Shown here: one piece after another, positions 7,796-16,444 of the stretch
How the letters are laid out: every line of letters starts with the position of its first letter
Position numbering within the stretch: position 1 is the stretch's first letter
Assembly: GCF_014646015.1 (NCBI RefSeq)
Contig: NZ_BMMQ01000008.1
Span: forward strand, 1 to 64,000
DNA: 64,000 bases
Origin: Microbacterium nanhaiense
GTDB taxonomy: Bacteria; Actinomycetota; Actinomycetes; Actinomycetales; Microbacteriaceae
Reading direction: 5' to 3'
Translations under genes and position numbers: made by a program
The notes under the pieces: generated by a model
What the model saw: only the letters and a program-made list of their open reading frames with translations
What the model was told of the DNA's origin: nothing
The model's database searches: none

Positions 7796-10700
7796 CTACT
7801 GTTCGACGATGCTCCACCCGCCGGGAGCCCGGCGAACTCTGAGCTGAGCGGGGATCTGCTCCTTCATCGCGTCGACGTGACTGATCAGTCCGACGGTGCG
7901 ACCACCCTGACGTAGGTCGTCGAGCGTGCGCATTGCCGTCTCGAGCGTCTCGGCGTCGAGAGACCCGAATCCCTCGTCGATGAAGAGCGTGTCGAGGCGG
8001 ATGCCGCCCGCGCGGTTGGTGACGACCTCGGCGAGCCCCAGCGCGAGGGCGAGAGAGGCGAGGAAGGTCTCGCCGCCGGACAGCGTGTGCGGAGCGCGGG
8101 ACCGCCCGCTGTAGGCATCGAAGACCTCGATTCCGAGGCCCGACGCACCCCTGCGCCGCGCGAGGGCGTCGGAATGCTGCAGCGCGTATCGGTTGTCGCT
8201 CATCTCGGCGAGCCTCACGTTCGCCGCGCCGACGATCTCTTCGAGTTCGGCGGCGAGCACGAAGGTTTCGAGGTTCATCTGCCGCGTATTGGGTGCTCGG
8301 CCGGCGACCGTGTCGGCGAGTCGCGTCACCACCGCGACGGCATCGGCGCGCTCGCGGATGCTCGCGTGGGCCGCGTGCGCCCGCTCGATGGATCCGCCGA
8401 GCGCCTTCGCGAGCCGGTCGGCGTCGCCGCGCGCCTCGATCGCCTCGACGTGCGCGGCGCGGGCGGCCGCGAGCGCGGCCTCGACGCCATCGAGGGCCAC
8501 GGGCTCTTCGGGGATCGGCTCGCCGGAGAGTTCGTCGAGCGTCGCCTGGGCCATGGCGCGCCGGGTGTCGGCGCCCGTCACCGCGCGTTCGAGCTCCGCG
8601 AGAACGGCGGCCTCCCGCTGGGCGGCCATGGCGTGTTCGACATCGTCGAATTGCGCGTGCGCGAGGGCGTCGTTGAGCGCACCGCGCGCGGCGCGCACGG
8701 CCTCGAGGCTGCGCTCGGCGTCGCGGTGGGCGTCGGCGCAGCGCGTCGCATGCGACGCGAGCCGCTGGGCGGCACCGATGCGCTCGGCAACCGATGCATG
8801 GCCCCCGCGTGCGGCGTCGACGTCGAGACGCGCCTGCGCGAGCGCCTTCTCCGCCGAGGCAATCTCGGCCTCGATTCGACCTCGGCTACCGGTCAGCTCG
8901 CGGTGCGTGGCCGCGGCCTGCTCGCGCTCCGCTTCGAGCTTGCGGATCTGTGTCTGTAGCGACTCCTGCTGGGCGAGCGCCGCCTCGGCATCGGCCTTGC
9001 TGCGGCGTGCCGTCAGGAGATCGCCGTCGATCTCGGTCTCGCTTCGCCCGCCCGCCCGGGCCTCCGCGCCCCGAAGCGCGGCCTCCGCCTCGCGACGCGC
9101 GTCGGTGGCGCGGTCGTGCGCGACGACGGCCTCCTCCCGCGCGGCCTCGGCGGCGTCGATCGCCTCGGCCGTGACGGGGTCGTCGCCGAGTTTCGCAGGA
9201 TTCGGGTGATGTGTGGATCCGCAGACCGCGCACGGTTCACCGGGCACCAGCCGTTGGGCGAGTTCGCCCGAGTATCCCGCGAGCCGCCGCCGGTGGAGGT
9301 CGTCGAGTGCGCGTTCGGCGGCATCTCGAGCCGCCTTCGCGGAGTCGAGCGCGGCCTCGGCCCGTGCGTACGTGGCGGCCCGCACCCCCACCTCCTGCAC
9401 GGCGGCGAACTGTGCCTCGAGCGCGCGGATGTGCTCGTCGACCTGCTCGGCCCGTGCCGCCCTCGTGGCTGCGTCGTCGCGCTGCTTGCGCGCCGCGTCG
9501 AGGAGGCCGGGCAGAGCGCCTTCCCTCACCGCGAGCGCCGCCAGCTGCTCATCGAGTTCCGCGAGGCGTTCGCGCTTCTCGGCGATGCGTTGCTCGTCGC
9601 GGTCGAGCTCGCTCTCCCGGGTGCGGAGGGGCTCCCACGCACCGATGCGTCGCTTGAGGTCATCGGCGAAGGCCTGGAGGGTATCGGGATCCGCGTCGGC
9701 GGCCGGGGGCGCGGGGCTCGCATCGGGATCCGCGCCGGGCTCGGGAGCGGCCTCCGCATCTCTCGCGCGCGCCCAGGCCTCGCGCGCCCGATCGGCCTCG
9801 GCCCGCGTCCGGTCGTTGTCGTTCTCGGCGCGAGTCGCGGCCGCGATCGCCGTGCGTACCGTCTCCGCTCGCCGAGCGGCGGCGAGCTCCGCACGCCGTC
9901 GTTCGGTCTCGTCCCGCCCCGCGTCGAGCTCGGCCAGAGCCGAGAGCGCCGCATCGCGACGCCGCTGCTTCTCGGCGAGCGCCACCGCCTCGTCGCGCGC
10001 TCGCTCGGCCACCGCGCGCTCGGCGTCGGTCGCCGCCGCCCGGATCTCGGCCTCCTCTCGGCGCCCGAGCGCGACCCGGTGCGCCGCCTCTGCCTGCTCG
10101 AGTCGGGCCGCGATGTCGTTCGGATCGATCTCGGCGGCGATGAGTATCGAGAGCGCGTCGCCCACGCCCCGCGGAGCGGGATCCTCCGCCGTCGACGCAT
10201 CATGCGGATCCGAGCGATCGGCCGTTCCGTCGCCGGCGCCCGTCGCCGACGCGTCGTCCGGCTCCGACGGAGCCTCGAGGAGGCGCACCTCCTCCACGCC
10301 GCGCAACGCCTCGTCGAGGATCGCGTTCAGTCCGATCCGCTGGTCTCGGATCGTCGCCTCGGCGGCCTTACGGCGCTCGTCGAGCGCCTGCTCGTACTGT
10401 TCGAATCGGCGGGTGCCGAAGAGCGAACGCAGCAGCTTCTGGCGGTCGTCGTTCTTGGCGAGGAGGAACTTCGCGAAGCGCCCCTGGGCGAGCAGGATGA
10501 CCTGCTGAAATTGCTCGCCGTTCATGCCGACGATGTCTGCGACTCGCGAGTCGACCTCTTTTTCCTTCGTCGCCACACCGACCCAGCCGTCGCCATCACC
10601 CCGGAAGAGTTCGACGCTCGATCGCTCGAGGGTGGTGCCCGTGCCGCGCTGCTTCGGACGCTCGTAGGCCGGGGTGCGCACGATGCGCCAGGTGTCGTCT

Positions 10701-10957
10701 CCGACGGAGAAATCGAGGCTCACCCTGCTCGGTTCGCCCGGCTCCGCGTAGTCGCTGCGGAAACGCTTCTCACCGTCTGCCGCGCGCGGAGTCGTGCCGT
10801 AGAGCGCGAAGCAGATGGCGTCGAGGATGCTCGATTTCCCCGCCCCGGTGCGCCCGGAGATGAGGAAGATGCCGTCAGCCGCGTAGCGATCGAGGTCGAC
10901 CGTCTGCGTGTCGCGGAAGGGCCCGAAGCCCTCGATCACGAGCCTTTCGATCTTCAT
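7796..10957 (-). CDS. sbcC: Exonuclease subunit SbcC (SMC-like ATPase)
   Basis: 1053-residue Rad50-like ATPase that, with SbcD, opens and trims DNA hairpins and protein-blocked ends. The N-terminal Walker A is GRTGAGKSS near residue 35. Two long alanine/arginine/glutamate-rich coiled coils flank a zinc hook CAVC near the middle. The C-terminal signature LSGGETFLASLALALGLAE and Walker B FIDEGFGSLD complete the head. The start is the ATG at 10957 (MKIERLVIEGFGPF), which overlaps the sbcD stop by 4 bp; an upstream extension of the frame is non-coding. Its known substrates are DNA palindromes, noteworthy given the palindromes elsewhere in this window. Confidence 0.95.
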   Translation of the reverse strand: MKIERLVIEGFGPFRDTQTVDLDRYAADGIFLISGRTGAGKSSILDAICFALYGTTPRAADGEKRFRSDYAEPGEPSRVSLDFSVGDDTWRIVRTPAYERPKQRGTGTTLERSSVELFRGDGDGWVGVATKEKEVDSRVADIVGMNGEQFQQVILLAQGRFAKFLLAKNDDRQKLLRSLFGTRRFEQYEQALDERRKAAEATIRDQRIGLNAILDEALRGVEEVRLLEAPSEPDDASATGAGDGTADRSDPHDASTAEDPAPRGVGDALSILIAAEIDPNDIAARLEQAEAAHRVALGRREEAEIRAAATDAERAVAERARDEAVALAEKQRRRDAALSALAELDAGRDETERRRAELAAARRAETVRTAIAAATRAENDNDRTRAEADRAREAWARARDAEAAPEPGADPDASPAPPAADADPDTLQAFADDLKRRIGAWEPLRTRESELDRDEQRIAEKRERLAELDEQLAALAVREGALPGLLDAARKQRDDAATRAARAEQVDEHIRALEAQFAAVQEVGVRAATYARAEAALDSAKAARDAAERALDDLHRRRLAGYSGELAQRLVPGEPCAVCGSTHHPNPAKLGDDPVTAEAIDAAEAAREEAVVAHDRATDARREAEAALRGAEARAGGRSETEIDGDLLTARRSKADAEAALAQQESLQTQIRKLEAEREQAAATHRELTGSRGRIEAEIASAEKALAQARLDVDAARGGHASVAERIGAAQRLASHATRCADAHRDAERSLEAVRAARGALNDALAHAQFDDVEHAMAAQREAAVLAELERAVTGADTRRAMAQATLDELSGEPIPEEPVALDGVEAALAAARAAHVEAIEARGDADRLAKALGGSIERAHAAHASIRERADAVAVVTRLADTVAGRAPNTRQMNLETFVLAAELEEIVGAANVRLAEMSDNRYALQHSDALARRRGASGLGIEVFDAYSGRSRAPHTLSGGETFLASLALALGLAEVVTNRAGGIRLDTLFIDEGFGSLDAETLETAMRTLDDLRQGGRTVGLISHVDAMKEQIPAQLRVRRAPGGWSIVEQ

Positions 10958-12093
10958 GCCTGCTCCCCCGCCCGGATCTCGGACACGACCTCGGCGATGA
11001 GCTCGCGCTCGCGCTCGGATGCTCCCTCGCCCTCCCGCACGTGGCCGAGAAAGTCGTCGACGATCTGCGGGTCCGGTGTGCCCCGACCGACCCGGTCGCG
11101 ATAGCTGCGCGCCGGGGATTCGGCGCGCTCGGGCCGGTACTCGATGGTCGCGCAATACGGGAATCGGGCGCGCAGCTTCTGCATCGGATCCTTCGGGGGG
11201 ACCCTGTCCGTCAGGATCGCGCAGATCCATTCGTCATCGTGGCCTGGCGTGGCGAGGATCTCCTCGAGCGTGCCGGTGAGCGTCGTGTGCCCGCGCGGGA
11301 TCGGCAGGTCGAGCCACTCGGCCCCCTCGAAGCCGCTCTCCGAGAGTTCGACGAGCCAGGATCCGCGGGGCTTGTTCGCCTCGCCGAAGCTGTAGTGCAG
11401 GGGGGCGCCGGAGTATCGAATGTGGGGACGCAGCTCGCTGCGGCCGTGGATGTGGCCGAGCGCGACGTAGTCGGGGCCGTCGAGATCGGACAGCGGTACC
11501 ACGTCGAGGGAACCCTGGCGAAGGTCTTGTCTCACCTCGCGTTCGAGCTGGGGCGTCGCCTCGACACCCGCCGCGAAGCAGTGCGCGATTGACACCGACA
11601 CGCCCCCGCGCTCGGCGCGGTCGGCGTTGATCAGACGCATTGCGTGCGCCATGACTTGCTGCTGGGTGCGCAGCGGCTCGTCCGGCCAGATGTGCCGCAC
11701 GAGCGCCGGTTCGAGATATGGGATGCCGTAGAAGTGCACGCCATCGATCGTGATCGGTGTGCCGATCCGGCGCGGATCCGTCAGAATGTGCACGCCGTCG
11801 GCGAGCAGCGGCGCCTGGAAACCGAGCCGGGCCGCCGAATCGTGGTTGCCGCTCGTGACGACCACGCGCGCGCCCGCGTCGCGGATGCCTCGCAGCACGT
11901 CGGTGAGGATGCCGTAGCAATCGGCCGCCGGCATCGACGAGTCGAACACATCGCCCGCGACGACCACCGCGTCGACGCGATGCTCGCGCACCTGACTCAC
12001 GAGTTCCTCGAGCACGCCGCGGAGCGCGTCGAGCATCGAGTTGCCGTGGAATGTGCGGCCGATGTGCCAATCGGACGTGTGCAGGATCCGCAT
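10954..12093 (-). CDS. sbcD: Exonuclease subunit SbcD (Mre11-like)
   Basis: 379-residue metallophosphoesterase nuclease, partner of SbcC. The Mn2+-binding motifs appear in order: HTSDWHIG at the N-terminus, AGDVFDSS, TSGNHDS and LGHIHGR. A C-terminal SbcD domain follows. It is first in a translationally coupled sbcD-sbcC pair (ATGA overlap). It is divergent from the HerA-like gene, with 55 bp between the start codons. Length and motif order are normal. Confidence 0.95.
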   Translation of the reverse strand: MRILHTSDWHIGRTFHGNSMLDALRGVLEELVSQVREHRVDAVVVAGDVFDSSMPAADCYGILTDVLRGIRDAGARVVVTSGNHDSAARLGFQAPLLADGVHILTDPRRIGTPITIDGVHFYGIPYLEPALVRHIWPDEPLRTQQQVMAHAMRLINADRAERGGVSVSIAHCFAAGVEATPQLEREVRQDLRQGSLDVVPLSDLDGPDYVALGHIHGRSELRPHIRYSGAPLHYSFGEANKPRGSWLVELSESGFEGAEWLDLPIPRGHTTLTGTLEEILATPGHDDEWICAILTDRVPPKDPMQKLRARFPYCATIEYRPERAESPARSYRDRVGRGTPDPQIVDDFLGHVREGEGASERERELIAEVVSEIRAGEQA

Positions 12094-12148
12094 GTGTCCA
12101 CGCTATCTGCGACCCCCGACAAACGAGGTGCGCCGCTATGCTGACCGC

Positions 12149-13909
12149 ATGGTCGACCACGACACCGAACTCGAGAAGCTGCGCGCCGCGGCCGAGGCCG
12201 CGCAGGCGGCGCTCGCGGCCGCGGAGAAGGCCGCCGCCGAGAAGGCCGCGGCGAAGCAAGCCGCCGAGAAGGCAGGAGCGGAGAAGGGCGCCGCCCCGGT
12301 GGACGGCCCGCTCCCGCCCACCGACGTCGATGCGATCGCGGCCGCGTATGCGTTCGAGGGCGAGGTCCTCGAGATCGGTGCGCTCGTGAACGGATCCGTC
12401 GTGCAGGACGCGCAGGTGCGGATCCCCCTTGCTATGCTCAACCGCCATGGGCTGATTGCCGGCGCGACCGGTACGGGCAAGACCCGCACGCTGCAGGGTC
12501 TCGCGGAACAGCTGGCCGAGAAGGGCGTGCCCGTCTTCGCCGCGGACATCAAGGGCGACCTGTCGGGGGTCGCCGTACCGGGCGAGGCGAGCGAGAAACT
12601 GCGCGCGCGGACCGCTCAGATCGGCCAGGACTGGCAGCCGAAGGCGTCGGCGACGGAGTTCTTCGTCCTGGGCGAGGGCGAGGGAATTCCGCTGCGGGCC
12701 ACCGTCAGCGGCTTTGGCCCGCTCCTCCTGTCGAAGGTGCTCGGGCTCAACCAGACGCAGGAGTCGAGCCTGCGACTCGTGTTCCACTACGCCGACGAGA
12801 ACGGTCTCGCACTCGTCGACCTCGAGGATCTGCGCGCCGTGCTCACGTTCCTCACGAGCGACGCCGGCAAGCCGGAGCTGAAGGGTATCGGCGGCATCTC
12901 GACCGCGACCGCGGGCGTGATCCTGCGCGAGCTGAGCGCCTTCGCGGCGGACGGCGCCGACGCGTTCTTCGGCGAGCCCGAGTTCGACGTGACCGACCTG
13001 ATCCGGCTCGCGGACGACGGCCGCGGGATCCTCAACCTGCTCGAGCTGCCCGGTGTACAGAACAAGCCGGCGCTGTTCTCGACCTTCCTCATGTATCTGC
13101 TCGCCGAGCTGTTCGAGGTACTGCCCGAGGTCGGCGACCTCGACAAACCCAAGCTCGTGTTCTTCTTCGACGAGGCGCACCTCCTCTTCGCCGACGCGTC
13201 GGACGATTTCCTCGACTCCATCACCCAGACTGTGCGACTGATCCGGTCGAAGGGCATCGGCGTCTTCTTCATCACGCAGACCCCGAAAGACATCGCGGGC
13301 GACGTGCTCGCCCAGCTCGGATCCCGCGTGCAACACGCGCTGCGTGCCTTCACCCCGAACGATGCGAAGGCGCTGAAGGCGACCGTGAGCACGTACCCGA
13401 CGTCGGGCTATGACCTCGAGCGGGTGCTGCAGGATCTCGGCACCGGCGAGGCGATCGTGACCGTGATGAGCGAACGCGGGGCGCCGACGCCCGTCGCGTG
13501 GACGCGCGTGCGGGCCCCGCAGGGTCTCATGTCGCCCGCGCCCGCGACGACCATCACCGCAGCCGTCAACGGATCCGCGCTGCGAGACAAGTACGCTGCT
13601 CGCGTGGATCCGGAATCGGCTCGCGAGATCCTCGCGGCGAAGATGGACGCCGCCCACGCCGCCGAGGCGCGCGCCGCCGACGAGAAGGCGGCCGCCGCGG
13701 CCCGGAAGGACGAGGCGGCGGCGCTCAAGGCGAAGCAGAAGGCCGACCGCGAGTACGAGAAGATGCTCCGCGAGATCACCCGCCCGCCGCGCACCCGCAC
13801 GACGACGCGGCGCGCGCCCGCGTCGCCGCTCGACGATCTTCTCGGATCCTCGGCACAGAAGCTCGTCTCGGGCGTCGTGCGCGGCTTATTCGGGATCGGG
13901 CGACGCTAG
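12149..13909 (+). CDS. HerA-like/DUF853 ATPase
   Basis: 586-residue ATPase of the DUF853 (YjgR) group, related to the HerA helicase. An alanine/lysine-rich coiled coil fills residues 1-55. It is followed by the HAS-barrel-like entry, Walker A GATGTGKT near residue 107 and a Walker B/DEAH-like FFFDEAHLLF near residue 340. A second charged coiled coil (residues ~490-560) precedes a C-terminus typical of the family (SGVVRGLFGIGRR). The ATG at 12149 is chosen over an upstream open stretch that belongs to the sbcD promoter side. In other systems HerA-like motors partner nucleases; here the neighbours are sbcDC, but a functional link is inference. Confidence 0.88.
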   Translation: MVDHDTELEKLRAAAEAAQAALAAAEKAAAEKAAAKQAAEKAGAEKGAAPVDGPLPPTDVDAIAAAYAFEGEVLEIGALVNGSVVQDAQVRIPLAMLNRHGLIAGATGTGKTRTLQGLAEQLAEKGVPVFAADIKGDLSGVAVPGEASEKLRARTAQIGQDWQPKASATEFFVLGEGEGIPLRATVSGFGPLLLSKVLGLNQTQESSLRLVFHYADENGLALVDLEDLRAVLTFLTSDAGKPELKGIGGISTATAGVILRELSAFAADGADAFFGEPEFDVTDLIRLADDGRGILNLLELPGVQNKPALFSTFLMYLLAELFEVLPEVGDLDKPKLVFFFDEAHLLFADASDDFLDSITQTVRLIRSKGIGVFFITQTPKDIAGDVLAQLGSRVQHALRAFTPNDAKALKATVSTYPTSGYDLERVLQDLGTGEAIVTVMSERGAPTPVAWTRVRAPQGLMSPAPATTITAAVNGSALRDKYAARVDPESAREILAAKMDAAHAAEARAADEKAAAAARKDEAAALKAKQKADREYEKMLREITRPPRTRTTTRRAPASPLDDLLGSSAQKLVSGVVRGLFGIGRR

Positions 13910-13991
13910 CGTCCCTCTACGCGGATAGGCTGACCATGGCGGTCGCCGAAGACATGGTGGGCGGCCGACCGCTCCGGAAGGCGATACGCGC

Positions 13992-14843
13992 ATGACCGAC
14001 AGCACCTATCCGAACCGCCCGCTCGCGGGTCGTAGCATTCGTCCGCTCGCGCTGGGCACGGCCGGATGGTCGTTCACGGAGGGCGTGACCGATGAGCGGA
14101 TCCTCGACACGGCCGCGGCAGCTCTCGAATATGGACCGATCCTGTTCGACACCGCGCTCGCGTACACGACGCCCGACCTCTCCGCGAACAGCGACCGTCT
14201 CGTCGGCGAGGTCGTGCGCCGGCGCGGATCCGATGTGGTGGTAAGCGCGAAGGGCGGCCATTACCGCGACGCGACGGGCTTCCCGAAGGACGGTCGACCG
14301 GAGGAGATCCGCAAGAACCTCGACGTGACGCTGCGCGAGATGGGTGTGGAGGCCGTAGACGTGTATTCACTGCACCACGTCGATCCGAACGTGCCGATCG
14401 AGGACAGCGTGGGCGCGATCGACGAGCTGCGCTGGGAGGGCAAGGTGCACCACGTGGGAGTGTCGAACGTGTCGGTCGAGCAACTGCGGGCAGCGGCATC
14501 GGTGACGCGCATCGCGACGGTGCAGAACCGGCTCTCACCGTACGTCCACACGAGCCTAGACGTACTCGCGGAGGTCGAGAAGCAGGGTGCGCTGTTGCTC
14601 GCCTACTCCCCCACGCAGCCCGCGAAGGACACGCCCGCTGAGCTGACTGCCGTTGTCGAGGCGATCGCCGCAGAACGCGGCATCAGCCGCCAACAGGTCG
14701 CGCTCGCGTGGCTGCTCGGGCTCTCCGACGCGGTCGTGCCGATCGTTGGATCCACGCGGCGCGCGACGCTACAGGATTCGTTCGCGGCGCTCGAAGTGGT
14801 GCTGACGGGCGAGGAGCGTCGGCGGATCGACGGCTCGGCGTGA
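13992..14843 (+). CDS. Aldo/keto reductase
   Basis: 283-residue NAD(P)H-dependent oxidoreductase with a TIM barrel. The catalytic tetrad is visible: D and Y in FDTALAY, K in VSAKGGHYRD and H in YSLHHVD. The cofactor-binding end shows VPIVGSTRRATLQDS. SD-like GGAAGG lies about ten bases before the ATG. It follows the DUF853 gene by 82 bp on the same strand. The substrate cannot be deduced; the closest shape is the Tas/YghZ-like short group used on sugar aldehydes and ketones. Confidence 0.88.
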   Translation: MTDSTYPNRPLAGRSIRPLALGTAGWSFTEGVTDERILDTAAAALEYGPILFDTALAYTTPDLSANSDRLVGEVVRRRGSDVVVSAKGGHYRDATGFPKDGRPEEIRKNLDVTLREMGVEAVDVYSLHHVDPNVPIEDSVGAIDELRWEGKVHHVGVSNVSVEQLRAAASVTRIATVQNRLSPYVHTSLDVLAEVEKQGALLLAYSPTQPAKDTPAELTAVVEAIAAERGISRQQVALAWLLGLSDAVVPIVGSTRRATLQDSFAALEVVLTGEERRRIDGSA

Positions 14844-15165
14844 GCGTTATTGGTCCTCTAAGCCGACTGGCACGTTCGATGCCGGTCAACCAACATATCT
14901 GAAGGTGGTCTCGTGCACGGGTCCCGGTGCTTCCTGAAACCACCGGTATCGATCCGGGACCGAGAAATGTAGTCAGATTGCGGAACCCGAGAGCGGGGAC
15001 GGGGACGTGCTCAGGGCTGCCGTGGATCGCCTCGGGCGAGCAAGGGCTCCACGGTCGCCTCGGCGACGTCGGTCTGAACAAGTTCAAGCAGACCTGCCAC
15101 GCCTCTACGGAGGAACCGTGCCGCGTATAACACCGACAGAGAATCTCCGCCGGTTCATGCGCCCT
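14844..15165. other. 322-bp gap, no supported gene
   Basis: Open frames here (for example 14927-15130 plus) lack a ribosome site, family resemblance and normal third-position G+C bias. No tRNA or strong hairpin is seen. It separates the plus-strand aldo/keto reductase from the 3' end of the leftward acid-sugar/rhamnosidase operon and may be a decayed boundary sequence. Confidence 0.5.
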
Positions 15166-16383
15166 TCACCACCGCGGCAACCGCGCAACAAATCCCGGAT
15201 CGTGCCGTCGCATGTAGCCCGCGTCATCACGCTCCCGTAGCGCGCTCTCGAGATACACCCGATGCTGTCGTTCCAGTGCGTCGTGATCGAGTTCGACGCC
15301 GAGCCCGGGCGAGGTGGGCACCGCGACGGCACCGTCCACGATCTCGATCGCACCCGGCGCGATGACGTCGTCGTCGCGGTTCCACGGGTAGTGGGTATCG
15401 CAGGCGAAGGTGAGCGAAGGCGTCGCGGCGGCGACGTGCGTCATGGCCGCGAGCGAGACGCCCAGGTGCGAGTTCGAGTGCATCGAGAGCCCGATGCCGA
15501 ACGTCGAACAGATTGCGCCGAGCTCGCGCGTGTGACGCAGCCCACCCCAGTAGTGGTGGTCGCCCAGGATGATCTGCACGGCATCTTTCCGCACCGCTTC
15601 GGCAATGTCTTCGAAGGCGACGACGCACATGTTGGTCGCGAGCGGCAAACCCGTGCGCGCGCGAACCTCAGCCATTCCGTCGATCGTGAGTACCGGATCC
15701 TCGAAGTATTCGAGCACATCGCACAGCTCGTGTGCGACACGCCTGGCGGTATCGACGGTCCACGCTCCGTTCGGGTCGATGCGCAGCGGATATCCGGGAA
15801 ACGCCTCGGCGAGCGCGCGGACCGCGGCGACCTCTTGCTCCGGTGGGAACACCCCGGCTTTCAGCTTGATCGATTCGAAACCGTACCGATCGATGAGCGC
15901 CCGCGCCTGGCGCACGATTCCGGCGGGATCGAGCGCCTCGCCCCACGCATCCGGCTCGACCCCGAGATGCCCGGCGAGCTTATAGAAGAGATACGCACTG
16001 TACGGCACCGCGTCCCGCGCCCTCCCACCGAGCAACTCGACAACGGGGATCCCCAGAACCTTCCCCTGTGCGTCGTGACACGCGACATCGATCGCGGAGA
16101 AGACGATGCTCGTGTCTTGCCCGCCGCCGAGCCGTTCGACGACAGCACGTTCGATCCCGGCCAGGTCGAAAATGTTCTTTCCCACGACCGCGTCGCGCAC
16201 CGCTTCGAGTCGAGCGGCCACCGCGGTGCCGCCACGGCCCTCCCCGATCCCGACGACGCCGCCGTCGACGACGAGCTGCACGATCGTGCGCAGTGCGAGC
16301 GGCTCGTGCAGGCCGGCCGCGTTGAGCAGCGGAGCGTCCCGAAACGCGATGGGGGTGACGGCAAGGTCCCGAATGATCATCAT
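15166..16383 (-). CDS. Glucarate dehydratase-like enolase-superfamily enzyme
   Basis: 405-residue mandelate-racemase/glucarate-dehydratase type enzyme that dehydrates an acid sugar. The KLKAG motif (KxK catalytic pair), metal ligands in RIDPNGAW and YFEDPV, TNMCV, DHHYWGG and the catalytic histidine segment MHSNSHLGVS match the glucarate dehydratase subgroup. It is somewhat shorter than classical GudD (about 445 residues), so D-glucarate is likely but a related aldarate is possible. It is the last gene of the leftward operon with the rhamnosidase and ABC transporter, separated from them by a 42-bp perfect palindrome. AGGAGG lies just before tandem ATG codons (16383 and 16380); the second has better spacing. 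Confidence 0.8.
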   Translation of the reverse strand: MMIIRDLAVTPIAFRDAPLLNAAGLHEPLALRTIVQLVVDGGVVGIGEGRGGTAVAARLEAVRDAVVGKNIFDLAGIERAVVERLGGGQDTSIVFSAIDVACHDAQGKVLGIPVVELLGGRARDAVPYSAYLFYKLAGHLGVEPDAWGEALDPAGIVRQARALIDRYGFESIKLKAGVFPPEQEVAAVRALAEAFPGYPLRIDPNGAWTVDTARRVAHELCDVLEYFEDPVLTIDGMAEVRARTGLPLATNMCVVAFEDIAEAVRKDAVQIILGDHHYWGGLRHTRELGAICSTFGIGLSMHSNSHLGVSLAAMTHVAAATPSLTFACDTHYPWNRDDDVIAPGAIEIVDGAVAVPTSPGLGVELDHDALERQHRVYLESALRERDDAGYMRRHDPGFVARLPRW

Positions 16384-16395
16384 GTCCTCCTACGA

Positions 16396-16437
16396 CAAGG
16401 TGCCGCAGAACGATGCGCATCGTTCTGCGGCACCTTG
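16396..16437. repeat. Perfect 42-bp palindrome
   Basis: Two 21-nt arms meet with no spacer (centre ATGC|GCAT at 16413-16420; outer ends CAAGGTGCC and GGCACCTTG). It lies between the GH106 stop and the start of the dehydratase gene, 13 bp upstream of the start codon. In RNA it would form a long stem that must tolerate a tight loop. It could partially terminate or process the operon mRNA, or be a protein site. Confidence 0.9.
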
Positions 16438-16444
16438 ATTGTGC

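Noticed and set aside
14927..15130. 67-codon open frame
   Set aside because: No ribosome site, no third-position bias, no recognisable motif.
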